In this document: positions 11,696-23,219 of the stretch, one piece after another | Layout of the letters: every line of letters starts with the position of its first letter | How positions within the stretch are numbered: the first letter of the stretch is position 1 | Source: Buddleja alternifolia | Taxonomy: Eukaryota > Streptophyta > Magnoliopsida > Lamiales > Scrophulariaceae | Reading direction: 5' to 3' | Assembly (NCBI GenBank): GCA_019426215.1 | Contig: CM033392.1 | Coordinates: 40,354,666 to 40,418,665 of the forward strand | DNA length: 64,000 nt | Translations under genes and position numbers: made by a program | The notes under the pieces: generated by a model | Told to the model about the DNA's origin: nothing | Seen by the model: the letters and a program-made list of their open reading frames with translations, nothing else | Databases searched by the model: none

Positions 11696-13133
11696 TGTTT
11701 CGTTAAAAAAAAACAAACTAGATTAGAGTGGATCCAACTGCGCGTTTCGAGCCCCGCGATAATTCTCCACTTAGAATTATCTTTCAACCCCCGTCTTCGA
11801 GTTCGATACGCTAAACGGTGGTTCAAAATTTAACACTTCGGCGTGTTGTTTAAAATAATTATTCGGACTGCAATTGATGAAAATATTTATCGTCTTCGAA
11901 TGAAACAATAATACAGTGAAGGAAAAATTTAAGTCCAGATAAATATTATCTCTCAGATACTTAAATCTGGCAAAAGATAATCTTATTCCTACGTGAGAAT
12001 CTCTCGATCGAATGTATTATTTTGGGTGTTAATTATTGTCTTCGAATGCAATAATGGAATGAAAGATAAGATTCAAGTCCAGATAACAATTATCTCTCAG
12101 ATACTTAAATCTGACAAAAAGATAATCTTATACCTACGTGAGAATCTTTCTTTTCAATACGATAATGATGAATTCAATGCGAATTATCGTCTTCGAATGA
12201 AATAATAACATAGTGAAGGAAAAATTCAAGTCCAGATAAAAATCACCCTTCCGATACTTAAATCTGGATAAAAGATAATTTTATACCTCCATGAGAATCT
12301 CTCGATCGAATGTATTATTTTTCAACCCCTGCGTTCGAGTCGCATTAATTGAAGTTTTAGTTGTTCATTTCGAATATGAGAATGGCGAATGAAAAACTCA
12401 AGTCAAGATACAAATTACCTATGCGATACTTAAATCTGAATAAAAGATAATTTATATCTCCATGAAAGTCTTCAATTCTGAAAAATTATAAGCAGGCGAA
12501 TGCCGATACAAGCCTTGAAGGCAAATCCCATCGAGTCTAACACTAAATTACATTACAGCTACTCCTAATTTACGCTAAGAGCTACTCCTACATTACGCTT
12601 GTTGGTCCCAAGTGGTATACGAAAGGGTCTAGAGGGGGGGGGGGGTTGAATAGACCCTGAAATCTTTTTCGACTTCTAAAAATCCGTATCACTTTGAAGT
12701 ATTTGAACGCTCGAAAAGCTTTGAGCGCTGGGTGCGGCGCTTGAGAGATAATGATTTAAGCGCTAGTTTTAGGCGCTTGGAAAAAGTTAACTTAGACTTG
12801 GTGATTTCAACGCTTACCAAAGTAGGGCAGAGTTTAGTCACTAAATCAGGGTTAGCACAGCGGAAGTATTTTATAGCTTAGCGTTCGGTTTGTTAATCAA
12901 AAGTAGTCGCTTAGTTGTTTTAAAACTTTATCAGAATGTATGCAATATGAATAGTAAAGCAATAAAACAGTAAATGCTTAAAGCGGTAGATGACACAAGA
13001 TATTTGTAAGGTTCACTGGGTGATGTAATCCCAGCTATGTCCTTCTTCTCCTTTTATCAGGGAGGATTTCCACTATAATGATTATCGAAGAGTCACGCAG
13101 AGACTTCTACAAAATAGAGAGAGATTGGATATA

Positions 13134-13362
13134 GATCTCGGAACTCCTTGGTCACACAGATTTCAGCTCCAATAAAGATCCTCTATCCCTTTGTTTCTTT
13201 TCACCCAGAAATAATGCAAGTTACAACCGATCTCGGAACTCCTTGGTCACACAGATTTCAGCTCCAATAAAGATCCTCTATCCCCTTGCTTCTTTCACCC
13301 AGAAATAATGCAAGTTACAACCGATCTCGGAACTCCTTGGTCACACAGATTTCAGCTCCAAT
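13134..13362. repeat. 94/95-bp tandem repeat in the solo SIRE LTR
   Basis: Units begin GATCTCGGAACTCCTTGGTC at 13134, 13229 and 13323; the third is partial. The repeat is absent from the copy at 1819-3327, so it expanded in this lineage. Confidence 0.9.
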
Positions 13363-13974
13363 AGAGATCAACTTCAACAAGCTTCTCTTACACAAAAATA
13401 CTGCTTGTGAATTAACAAACTTTCTCACTCAGATGAAAGATGTTGAGGATTTTTGTAATGGTTTTGTTTGGTTTTGGGAAGTTCAAACAACTTGGAATAT
13501 CTCAGTAATAGTGTAGGGTTCTTCTAAAAAGATGTTTGAGATATTGGTGACTGTTTTTGGAATGTATTTGAGAGACTTGAAAGATTTCGGCTATGAAGTT
13601 TCTAAGCTTTTTCTCTCAAATAATATCAGCAAAGTTTGGACCTTTTTCAGTGTATATGAGCGTGTGATCTCGGTCTCTTTTCAATAGTGTCACGTTGTCA
13701 CCACCTTTTGTTTTTGCTGAAAGGGTACTATTTAAGTGTTTCTTGGAATTTTGTCCGTTGGACACAATTAGGAGCACGGTTCCCTAAACATTCCTTGTCT
13801 CTAACATTCCAAACATTTGGCAATATTAAATAGCCAGACATGTTCTTGGTTTTTGGAATCTAATAGTCTTGGTCAAAAAGGTAGCTTGCCCATATTGTAG
13901 TGCTCATACTTTAATGCACTTTATCCAACTTTTAATGGATCTTGTCTTTATTTCCGTTGGAAATAATTGCTTGA

Positions 13975-14475
13975 ATAGTAGCACTATTCACAAGACGCCG
14001 AAACTGTTCACAAGAATAGTAGAACAATCCAGTTGGCGCTTAAATAGTGATGCTTGAATAGTAACTCCTGAATAGTAAAACTATTCAATTGGCGCTCGAA
14101 AATACTGTTCATCAGAATAGTACCGATTGAAACTCTGAGCGCTTGAATACTGTTCACTTGAATAGTAACGCTTGAGACTTCGAGCGCTTAAATACTGTTT
14201 ACTTGAATAGTGACGCATGTGAATAGTGAGCGTTTGAATACTTGAGTACTTGAACACTGTTCATCTTAATAGTAGCGCTTGAATAGTTACTCTTGAATAG
14301 TGAGCGCTTCACGCTTGAGTCGCTGGACGCTTGAATAGTAACACTTGAATAGTAAGCAATTGACGCTTGAGCGCGTGAATAGTGAACGCTGAGTAGTACG
14401 CGTGAATAGTGAGCGCTCGAATAGTACGCATGAATAGTAATCGCTTGAATAGTACGCGTGAATAGTAGCGCTTGA
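13975..14475. repeat. Degenerate minisatellite of GAATAGT / GCGCTTGA motifs
   Basis: About 500 bp of irregularly spaced TTGAATAGTA, GCGCTTGA and ACTGTTCA-type words with no fixed period. It lies inside the solo LTR; the LTR copies at 1819-3327 and 62725-64000 have only a few GCTTGA-like words at the equivalent place. Confidence 0.85.
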
Positions 14476-15212
14476 CGGACGCTTGGAATAAATCTTCATC
14501 TTCTTTTGATTTCAGATGCTGATCTTCAATTTCATCACTTAATAGACTCACGCAGAACTCTATTAGTGATTTGGTATCACATAGTCTAAAATCTATAAAG
14601 ACAAAAGTTACAAGCCTAACCAAATAAGTAAACTTTCAAACGCTTATACAATATTTCTATGAAAACATAAACTTACATTCTTTTGGGGTCTAACATGAAA
14701 TCCTATCTTGTCATCATCAAAACATCTAACATGAAATTCCTAACAACGCTATGAATTACTCCTAAGGCTAGAGTTAATTCTATGAAAATATAGAAGTCTG
14801 ATCATCTTGTGATGTCCTTTTTTCTTTCTTTCTCTTCGCGCTTATATACTCCACTTCTTTTGTCGGTTTCTTCGGAACCTCCACGTTCTCCTCTGCTTCG
14901 AAAACCGCCGTCAACTCCCTCTTCAAATTTCTCTGATTTTGGCGCCCGAGTTTAAGTTGATTTTTCTGGGTTCGGGCTTATCCTTTCTCTTATCCTTATT
15001 GGGCTGCTCCATACTCTTTTTCAAATGTTCTATTTGTCTTTGTTCTTGATTTCTTCAAACCTAGGTCCATTCGACTTTACCCAAGTCATTCCTTTTTCAG
15101 GCTTTACTCGAACATAAGCCCAATTTGATTATTATTTTCCGATTACTTCTTTATTGGGCCTTTTTTAATTCGAAAAGCCCGTTTAGTATTTTTAAGTGTA
15201 AACAAATGCCCC

Positions 15213-15440
15213 CCTAATATACATGAACGTTTCGAGTTCATGTGTATTATGAGACACATCTTTTGGTTAAAGACGACTTCTCTCTCTGTCTTACTTCAAT
15301 TTCTGTCTTTACCTTCTCAAAGAATATCTTCTCGAAGACTATTGAGAGAAAACCCCTAATATACATGAACGTTTTGAGTTCATGTGTGTTAAAAGATACG
15401 TCTTTTGGTTAAAGACGACTTCTCTCTCTCTCGAAGGTAG
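15213..15440. repeat. Imperfect ~143-bp tandem duplication beside the PPT, internal region 1
   Basis: CCCCTAATATACATGAACGT followed by TTTTGGTTAAAGACGACTTC occurs twice (from 15211 and from 15354). Internal region 2 has a single, deleted version. This accounts for much of the length difference between the two internal regions. Confidence 0.8.
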
Positions 15441-16074
15441 CATCTCGAAGAACAGTCCCTCTGGTTACACTTCTCGAATTCTTCCGTCTTCTCTAAGCCT
15501 TCATTTTTGTCGCCTGATTCGAAGGCCTAAATGATGGAATTTGAGGTCAATCGGTTACCATAAAATGGTACTAACCATTCGATTGGATTCTTCTTGAAAA
15601 GAGCTTCGATTTGGTACATTGTGGGCCCCATACCTCCAAGCAGATCAAAAGTTACGGCCATTTGAAGTTTCATCGTCAATTTTTCGCTTATTTTCACACT
15701 TTTCCAAAAATGCATCGGCTTTTTGTCCTACATCTCTTCCCCTTCTCGAAATCTTCATCTTCAAGCATCAGTTATCTTCTTTGATTCGCCTTTCGAGCAA
15801 CCAGAGATTGCTGAGAAAATCGCGGAGAAATTCTTTCTTTCACTTTCTCGAGTTACCCCTTCGATTAAAATTCGATTAATGGCAAATCCCCGAATTCTTG
15901 CCCTTCACGACCTGTTCCATTTAGTTCCTCGAGCACATATCTTAGATTGCGAGGTCTCGAAACCTTCATCTTCAATCATGCTTTATTTCGAGCGTGTAAA
16001 TTTTTAATTTTGAGTATGATAACCTTTGAGCTTGATTATTTCGAGCATATAGATTTTCGAACATATGTTGTTTC

Positions 16075-16195
16075 GAGTATACTCATTTCGAGCACATAGT
16101 ATTTTGGGTATGCCTCATTTCGAGCACATAGTATTTCAAGTGTGCCTTATCTCGAGCACATAGTATTTCGAGTGTGCCTTATCTCGAGCGTGCAA
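16075..16195. repeat. 32-bp TCGAG-rich tandem repeats (copy in internal region 1)
   Basis: Three to four units of the form ATTTCGAGCACATAGTATTT plus a TGTGCCTT-type tail. A matching array lies at about 19200-19315 in internal region 2. Confidence 0.85.
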
Positions 16196-16656
16196 GTTTC
16201 GTTGGCTCATCCTGCCCCCCTGCATATGGTACTTGAATATTATTCGGGAACATGGGAATTCTGACTTTTCCAAAAAATGCATCGGCTTCCTGTTCCTTGA
16301 GGTCAAAACGGTGGACACCCTCGAAATTGAATTTGGGTCCCTTTTCGAACATTCAATTCAGGGTACTCGTGTTGGAGAAATCATTGAACCCGTGGATGAA
16401 ACTCCAGAACTCAGATCCTTTGAATGAAGCTGCAACTCTCGAGGTATCTTTAACAGAGTCGGAATCTCTTAAGGTTGAAACGGTGAACACCCTCGAAATC
16501 AAAATTGGGCCCCTCTTCGAACCTTTAATTCAGGGTATTCATTTGGTTCATTCCCGGTTGTCCCCCAAGATTTGGTTGGTTCATACAATTCTGTTCTTCG
16601 AAGGGTATAGATTCGAAGTTTAACCAACCTCGAATTAACATTTTAAGCTCCTAGGT

Positions 16657-17199
16657 TCAATTCGAATTGAGTAACATTTCGAATTGAACATTTTGAATTT
16701 GAGTAACATTTCGAATTGAACATTTTGAACGCGAGGATATAACCTCGAATTGAGCATTTTGAGCTCCTAGGTTCAATTCGAATTGAGTAACATTTCGAAT
16801 TGAACATTTTGAATCAATTAGAACTTTGCTAATCTTAATGCCTTCGATCTCGGCTTTCACAAATAAAGGTCGCATATGGTTATTATCGATCTTTTCTTTT
16901 GAGAACAAAAGATCGACCATTTTTTCATTATCTGTTTTCGTCTCAAATAATTTGCTGTTAGGAATTTCTGACTTAGAAATATTACCTAATTCGTTTACCA
17001 CTCGAGTAACCTCTCGAGCCAAACCCTCTTGGGCTACTGATCGTTGAATTCCCTTCGTTGATCATCTCGAGCGCCTATTAAAGTCTGCTTCATGACTTTA
17101 ACAAATTGCTCATACATTTTATTTTCCCGGATCCTGTATCGAGACACAGGCTGTATTTCCAGATCGTCATTTGGTTCTTCTCTAGAAGAATCTTCTGAC
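16657..17199 (-). pseudogene. Truncated gag start and protease relic, internal region 1
   Basis: On the minus strand an ATG at about 17199 opens a 55-codon ORF (MSEDSSREEP...) ending in TAG. A second frame then carries the block NNHMRPLFVKAEIEGIKISK followed by VLID. This resembles the approach to the aspartic protease active site of plant Ty3-gypsy elements, but the catalytic D[ST]GA is replaced (DSKC) and the sequence runs into low-complexity repeats. The gag core, RT, RNase H and integrase are all absent, so the element could not move by itself. Confidence 0.6.
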
Positions 17200-17237
17200 A
17201 TCTTATAACGGATTTTGAGAAGTCAAATTCGACTGAT

Positions 17238-17261
17238 CTCCCACTGTGGTCGCCAAAAATT
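17238..17261 (-). promoter_or_regulatory. Primer binding site after LTR B
   Basis: On the minus strand, TTTTTGGCGACCACAGTGGG directly follows the LTR terminus. It has the general form of plant Ty3-gypsy primer sites (TGGCG...GGGA). I did not assign the tRNA. Confidence 0.6.
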
Positions 17262-18559
17262 TATTTCTGGATAAAAACAAATTGAATAGGGAGGAATCAA
17301 TACGATTGATTCGAGCCCCATGATAATTCTCCACTTAGAATTATTTTTCAACCCCCGCGTTTAGGTTCGATACGCTAAACTGTGGTTCAGAATTTAACAC
17401 TTCGGCGTGCTGTTTAAAATAATTATTCGGATCGCAATTGATGAAAATATTTATCGTCTTCGAATAAAACAATAATACAGTGAAGGAGAAATTCAAGTCC
17501 AGATAAATATTATCTCTCAGATACTTAAATCTGACAAAAGATAATCTTATACCTACGTGACAATCTCTCAATCGAGTTGATTATTATCTTCGAGTGCAAT
17601 AATAAGATGAAAGATAAGTTTCAAGTCCAGATAAAAATTATCTCTCAGATACTTAAATCTGACAAAAGATAATCTTATACCTACGTCAGAATCTTTCTTT
17701 TGAATACGATAGTTGGATTCAGTGCAAATTATCATCTTCGAATGAAACAATAACATAATGAAAGAAAAATTCAAGTCAAGATAAAAATTACCTATCTGAT
17801 ACTTAAATCTAAATAAAAGATAAGTTTATACCTCCATGAGAATCTCTCGATCGAACGTATTATTTTTCAACCCCTGCATTCGAGTCGCATTAATTGAAGT
17901 TGTAGTTGTTCATTTCGAATATGAGAATGACGAATGAAAAACTCAAGTCAAGATACAAACTACTTATTCGATACTTAAATTTGAATAAAACATAATTTAT
18001 ACCTCCATGAAAGTCTTCAATTTTGAAAAATTACAAGCAAGCGAATGCTAATACATGCCTTGAAGGCAAATCCCATCGAGTCTAATACTAAATTACATTA
18101 CAGATACTTCTAATTTACGCTACGATCTACTCCTACATTACGCTAGAAACTACTCCTAAGGCTAGCGCTAATTCTAAGAGAATTGAAAATTTAAAAGTCT
18201 GATGATCTTGGAATGTCCCTTTTCTTTCTCTACGGCTCCTATATATCTTGTCTTCGGGAACCGTCCTCAACTCACGTTCCTTGTCTTCGGGAACCGTCTT
18301 CAACTGTCCTCAACTACTCTTTTAAATCATTTCAAATTAGCGCGTCTTTGCAGATGATTGAATATTTGGACTTCATTTTATTTCTTCAGATTCGATTCTT
18401 GGGTTTTTGTCAATCCAACCTACGTTTTTGCCATTTTCTGAATTTAATGGGCCTTGTCTCACCTAGCTGTGGACCCAATTTTCTTCTTTTCGAATTTCTA
18501 CACTTTGGGCTATTTGGGCTCTGTGATTCAAAAGCCCAAATTATTTTATGATGTAAACA
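17262..18559 (-). repeat. LTR B (middle LTR)
   Basis: 1298 bp, the same length as LTR C. Its outer TG is mutated to TA at the plus-strand left end. The R/U5 part contains three to four diverged copies of a block with CAGATACTTAAATCTG and AAAAGATAATCTTATACCT, at about 17490-18020. Confidence 0.85.
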
Positions 18560-19774
18560 AATGCCCCCCTAATATACATGAACGTTTCGAGTTCATGTGC
18601 ATTAAAAGACACATGTGTATTAAAACACTAAACGGACCAAACGAAGGCCTAAACAATGGAATTTGAGGTTGATCGGTTACCATAAAATGGTCCTAGACAT
18701 TTAATTGGATTTTTCTCAAAAAGAGCTTCGATTTGGTATATTGTGGGGCCCGTAACTCCAAGCAGATCAAAAGTTACGGCTGTTTGAAGTCTCACAGTCA
18801 AGTTTTCGCTTATTTTTCACACTTTTCCAAAAAATCATCGGTGTTTTGTCCTACATCTCTTCCCCTTCTCGAAATATTCATCTTCGAGAATCTCTCTGTT
18901 ATCTTCTTTGATTCGCCTTTCGAGCAACCAAAGATCGCTGAGAAAATCACGAAGAAATTCTTTCTTTCATTTTCTCGAGTACCCCTTCGATTAAAATTCG
19001 ATTAATGGCAAATCCCCGAATTCTTGCCCTTCACGACCTGTTCCATTTAGTTCCTCGAGCACATATCTTGGATTGCGAGATCTCGAAACCTTCATCTTCA
19101 AGCATGCTTTATTTCGAGCGTGTAAATTTTTAATTTTGAGTATGATAACCTTTGAGCCTGAAATTTCAAGCATATAGATTTTCGAACACATGGTGTTTCG
19201 AGTATACTCATTTCGAGCACATAGTATTTTGGGTATGCCTCATTTCGAGCACATAGTATTTCGAGTGTGCCTTATCTCGAGCACGTAGTATCTCGAGTGT
19301 GCCTTATCTCAAGCGTGCAAGTTTCGTTCGCTCATCCTGCCCCCCTGCATATGGTACTTGAATATTATTCGGGAACATGGGAATTCCGACTTTTCCAAAA
19401 AATGCATCGGCTTCCTGTTCCTTGAGGTCGAAACGGTGGACACCTTCAAAATCGAATTTGGGCCCCTTTTCCAGCATTCAATTCAGGGTATTCGAGTTGG
19501 AGAATTCATTGAACCCGTGGATGAAACTCCAGAACTCAGGTCCTTTGAATGAAGCTGCAACTCTCGAGGTATCTTTAACAGAGTCGGAATCTCTTGAGGT
19601 TGAAACGGTGAACACCCTCGAAATCAAAACTGGGCCCCTCTTCGAACATTTAATTCAGGGTATTCATTTGGTTCATTCCCGGTTGCCCCCCCAGGATTTG
19701 GTTAGTTAATACAATTCTGTTCTTCGAGGGGTATAGATTCGAAGTTTAGCCAACCTCGAATTAACATTTCGAGC

Positions 19775-20295
19775 TCATAGGTTCAATTTGAATTGAGTAA
19801 CATTTCGAATTGAACATTTTGAACGCGAGGATATAACCTCGAATTGAGCATTTTGAGCTCCTAGGTTCAATTCGAATTGAGTAACATTTCGAATTGAACA
19901 TTTTGAATCAATTAGAACTTTGCTAATCTTAATGCCTTCGATCTCGGCTTTCACAAATAAAGGTCGCATATGGTTATTATCGATCTTTTCTTTCGAGAAC
20001 AAACGATCGACCATTTTTTCATTATCTGTTTTCGTCTCAAATAATTTACTGTTAGGAATTTCTGACTTAGAAATATTACCTAATTCGGTTACCACTCGAG
20101 TAACCTCTCAAGCCAAACCCTCTTGGGTTACTGATCGTTGAATTCCCTTCGTTGATCATCTCGAGCGCCAATTAAAGTCTGCTTCATGACTTTAACAAAT
20201 TGCTCATACATTTTATCTGCCCGGATCCTGTATCGAGACACAGGCTGTATTTCCAGATCGTCATTTGGTTCTTCTCTAGAAGAATCTTCTGACAT
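19775..20295 (-). pseudogene. Truncated gag start and protease relic, internal region 2
   Basis: Second copy of the relic at 16657-17199, with the same short gag frame and the same protease-like block. The identical architecture of both copies shows the deletion predates the tandem duplication. Confidence 0.6.
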
Positions 20296-20331
20296 CTTAT
20301 AACGGATTTTCGGAAGTCAAATTCGACTGAT

Positions 20332-20355
20332 CTCCTACTGTGGTCGCCAAAAATT
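20332..20355 (-). promoter_or_regulatory. Primer binding site after LTR C
   Basis: The minus strand reads TTTTTGGCGACCACAGTAGG, one base different from the site after LTR B. LTR C is therefore the 5' LTR of the array. Confidence 0.6.
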
Positions 20356-21653
20356 TGTTTCTGGATAAAAACAAATTGAATAGGGAGGAATCAATATGAT
20401 TGATTCAAGCCCCGTGATACTTCTCCACTTAGAATTATCTTTCAACCCCCGCGTTCGAGTTCGGTACGCTAAACGGTGGTTCAGAATTTAACACTTCGGC
20501 GTGTTGTTTAAAATAATTATTTGGACTGCAATTGATGAAAATATTTATTGTCTTCGAATGAAACAATAATACAGTGAAGGAAAAATTCAAGTCCAGATAA
20601 ATATTATCTCTCAGATACTTAAATTTGACAAAAGATAATCTTATACCTACGTGACAATCTCTCAATCGAGTTGATTATTATCTTTGAGTGCAATAATAAG
20701 ATGAAAGATAAGATTCAAGTCCAGATAAAAATTATCTCTCAGATACTTAAATCTGACAAAAGATAATCTTATACCTTCGTGAGAATCTTTCTTTTGAATA
20801 CGATAGTTGGATTCAGTGCAAAGTATCGTCTTCGAATGAAACAATAACATAATGAAGGAAAAATTCAAGTCAAGATAAAAATTACCTATCCGATACTTAA
20901 ATATGAATAAAAGATAATTTTATACCTCCATGAGAATCTCTCGATCGAATGTATTATTTTTCAACCCCTGCGTTCGAGTCGCATTAATTGAAGTTGTAGT
21001 TGTTCATTTTGAATATGAGAATGATGAATGAAAAACTCAAGTCAAGATACAAATTACCTATTCGATACTTAAATTTGAATAAAACATAATTTATACCTCC
21101 ATGAAAGTTTTCAATTCTGAAAAATTACAAGCAAGCGAATGCTAATACATGCCCTGAAGGTAAATCCCATCGAGTCTAATACTAAATTACATTACAGCTA
21201 CTCCTAATTTACGCTACGATCTACTCCTACATTACGCTAGAAACTACTCCTAAGGTTAGAGCTAATTCTAAGAGAATTGAAAATGTAGAAGTCTGATGAT
21301 CTTGTGATGTCCCTTTTCTTTCTCTGCGGCTCCTATATATCTTGTCTTCGGGAACCGTCCTCAACTCACGTTCCTTGTCTTCTGAAACCGTCTTCAACTG
21401 TCCTCAACTGCTCTTTTAAATCTTTTCAAATTAGCGTGTCTTTGCAGATGATTGGCTATTTGGGCTTCATTTTATTTCTTCAGATTCGATTCTTGGGCTT
21501 TTGTCAATCCAGCCCTTATTTTTGCCATTTTCTGAATTTAATGGGCCTTGTCTCACCTACCTGTGGACCCAATTTCCTTCTTTTCGAATTTCTACAGTTT
21601 GGGCTATTTGAGCTCTGTGATTCGGAAGCCCAAATTATTTTATGGTGTAAACA
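20356..21653 (-). repeat. LTR C (5' LTR of the array)
   Basis: 1298 bp with intact TG...CA ends. Very similar to LTR B along its whole length; similar to LTR A only in the R/U5 part. Confidence 0.85.
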
Positions 21654-21911
21654 ATGAGCTCCTCTAAACATCTTATAAAATGTTTTAGAGCTTATAAGCT
21701 CTATAAATTTGTTTGGTAATTTTTTTTAAAAAACAGCTTATAAGACCAAAAAATAAGATGTTTGGGTCTTATAAGCTGTTTTTAAAAAAGTAATACATTC
21801 CCACATTTTTTTAAACATCTTAGAAGATATTATATCTTATAAGCTCTTAAAACATCTTATATAACATAGGAGCTTATAAGATGTTTTGGATAAACTTAGC
21901 CAAACACTCTC
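21654..21911. mobile_element. Tourist-like MITE, right piece
   Basis: Ends with AAACTTAGCCAAACACTCTC, the inverted copy of the left end with one mismatch over 22 bp, followed by TTA at 21912-21914. TSD TTA and the GGGTGTTTGG-type terminus fit PIF/Harbinger Tourist-like MITEs. Without the insertion it is about 278 bp and is rich in CTTATAAG palindromes. Non-coding. Confidence 0.85.
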
Positions 21912-22548
21912 TTAATTTCACCGACCACATATGAACTAGAATTGGAAATTTGTAATCAAACAATAGAATACACAATCAAATATCAACAATCGTGAATTTA
22001 ACCCCCAATTTGATTTATTTGATGGTAAATGATATTAGTACTCCAAATGTATTATTAGTACTCCACTATTCAATACAAATTTCTTGACAAAAATAATGAA
22101 AAGTGGAGCTCCAATATCATCTCCCTTATTTGATTCATGAGATAAGTCATTAATCAAAATATGGACATAAATACTAAAAAGGGAATATAAAACTTTTTTC
22201 CTTAATCATTTCTATTTCATTTTATTCCTCCTCTTCATTTATGGGTTGGTAATTATTACGAAGCCAATCTTGTGCATAAATAGGGCTTGAATTCGACTAA
22301 TTTAAGAGATAAAAAATTTCTAAAGGCATCTAGAGCATCACCACTGCTCTAAATGCGGCCTATGAAGTAAGGGTGGAGTTGGACACGGCCAAGATGTCGC
22401 GAGCCATATTGGAGAGGACGAGAACTCTGGGTGGCTTTACTTTGCACCATTTTAGATTATCAAATGGTGACGCTTTATTATTCTTCTCAGAATCATCGAT
22501 CAAATATTTCTTCAACCCCAATTTCACAAATCAACTTTTCCCTCTACT

Positions 22549-22770
22549 CTAATGTTTTGTATATTGTGCTTTGATATTAACAATCTCAACATCTAACTGA
22601 GAGCCACTCACCACATATGCCGAAGATGAAGTAGCACCTTGACTTCCTTGAGCTTTATACTTCAATTTGTATTCATTGAACAACTCAATCTTATCATGCT
22701 TCACTTGTTCTTTCATTATCATGCTCTTTGCAATATCACCATACAACTCGTCAAAGATTGCATTCAGCAA
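22549..22770 (-). pseudogene. Possible transposase-derived coding scrap
   Basis: A short minus-strand frame with LFNEYKLKYK followed by a Gln/Ser-rich stretch and SQLDVEIVN loosely resembles the C-terminal part of plant hAT/BED transposases. No zinc finger, catalytic residues or ends are visible. Weak call. Confidence 0.2.
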
Positions 22771-23219
22771 CTCAAAGCACTGAAAAACTATAGAGTTTTT
22801 CCCTCAGTTATACTATTCTATTGACGTTTAAGTTCCCAAGGTTTAACAAATATGAAGAGTCCATCACCTTCGTCACGAGAGGAGTTACTCCTAGAATCAA
22901 AAGTGCTCTACATCAAGTATTATTTTTTTGCCTGTAGAAGTTCTAACTGAAATTCTCGCTCAAGTTGCAACGACTTCAATACTAAATATATAAATGCGAG
23001 GTTAAGATAAGTATCATTGGTTTCATATATTAAATGCCAGTGTTTCAAATAATTATCATTTATTTCCTTGATTAGGGTTGTTTTAATTAAATTGATTGTT
23101 ATGGTCTTGCATGTCTCCCTGATTGTTTGTTTGTTCAGGATATTATTTTAGAACCTATATACTAAAACTAACGTAAAGATACATGTATGATGATGATGAT
23201 TGTAAATCTCTCTGAAATA

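Larger units (their letters stand above)
12600..14745 (-). mobile_element. Solo SIRE-type LTR nested in LTR A
   Basis: TG...CA-bounded, 2146 bp, in minus orientation, with perfect TSD ACGCT at 12595-12599 and 14746-14750. No internal domain, so it formed by LTR-LTR recombination. Ends match the LTR at 1819-3327, but it is over 600 bp longer because of the internal arrays at 13134-13360 and 13975-14475. Confidence 0.95.
15205..17261 (-). mobile_element. Internal region 1 of the three-LTR element
   Basis: 2057 bp. It differs from internal region 2 mainly by an extra imperfect tandem duplication near 15213-15440; elsewhere the two are about 94% alike by eye. It contains gag/protease relics (16657-17199), TCGAG-rich 32-bp repeats (16075-16195) and a second G-run at 16213-16224. 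Confidence 0.8.
18560..20355 (-). mobile_element. Internal region 2 of the three-LTR element
   Basis: 1796 bp with the same order of parts as internal region 1: hairpin and G-run next to LTR B, TCGAG repeats (about 19200-19315), a second G-run (19338-19348), protease relic (19775-20095) and short gag start (ATG about 20295). The gag frame also ends early, here in TAA instead of TAG. Confidence 0.8.
11696..21653 (-). mobile_element. Tandem non-autonomous LTR retrotransposon with three LTRs and two internal regions
   Basis: LTR A 11696-15204 (split by a solo LTR), internal 1 15205-17261, LTR B 17262-18559, internal 2 18560-20355, LTR C 20356-21653. The whole array is flanked by a perfect 5-bp TSD, ATGAG (11691-11695 and 21654-21658). 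Orientation is minus: a primer-binding-like TGGCGACCACAGTGGGA follows LTRs C and B, and a G-run TTAGGGGGGCATT precedes LTRs B and A. Internal regions carry only a short gag-like start and a protease remnant, so the element depended on a partner. It is probably derived from a Ty3-gypsy element; the exact clade is not assigned. Confidence 0.85.

Noticed and set aside
16252..16623. Matching frames in the two internal regions (also 19377-19709)
   Set aside because: Both copies descend from one tandem ancestor, so agreement is not evidence of coding. The frame is antisense to the element and shows no family.
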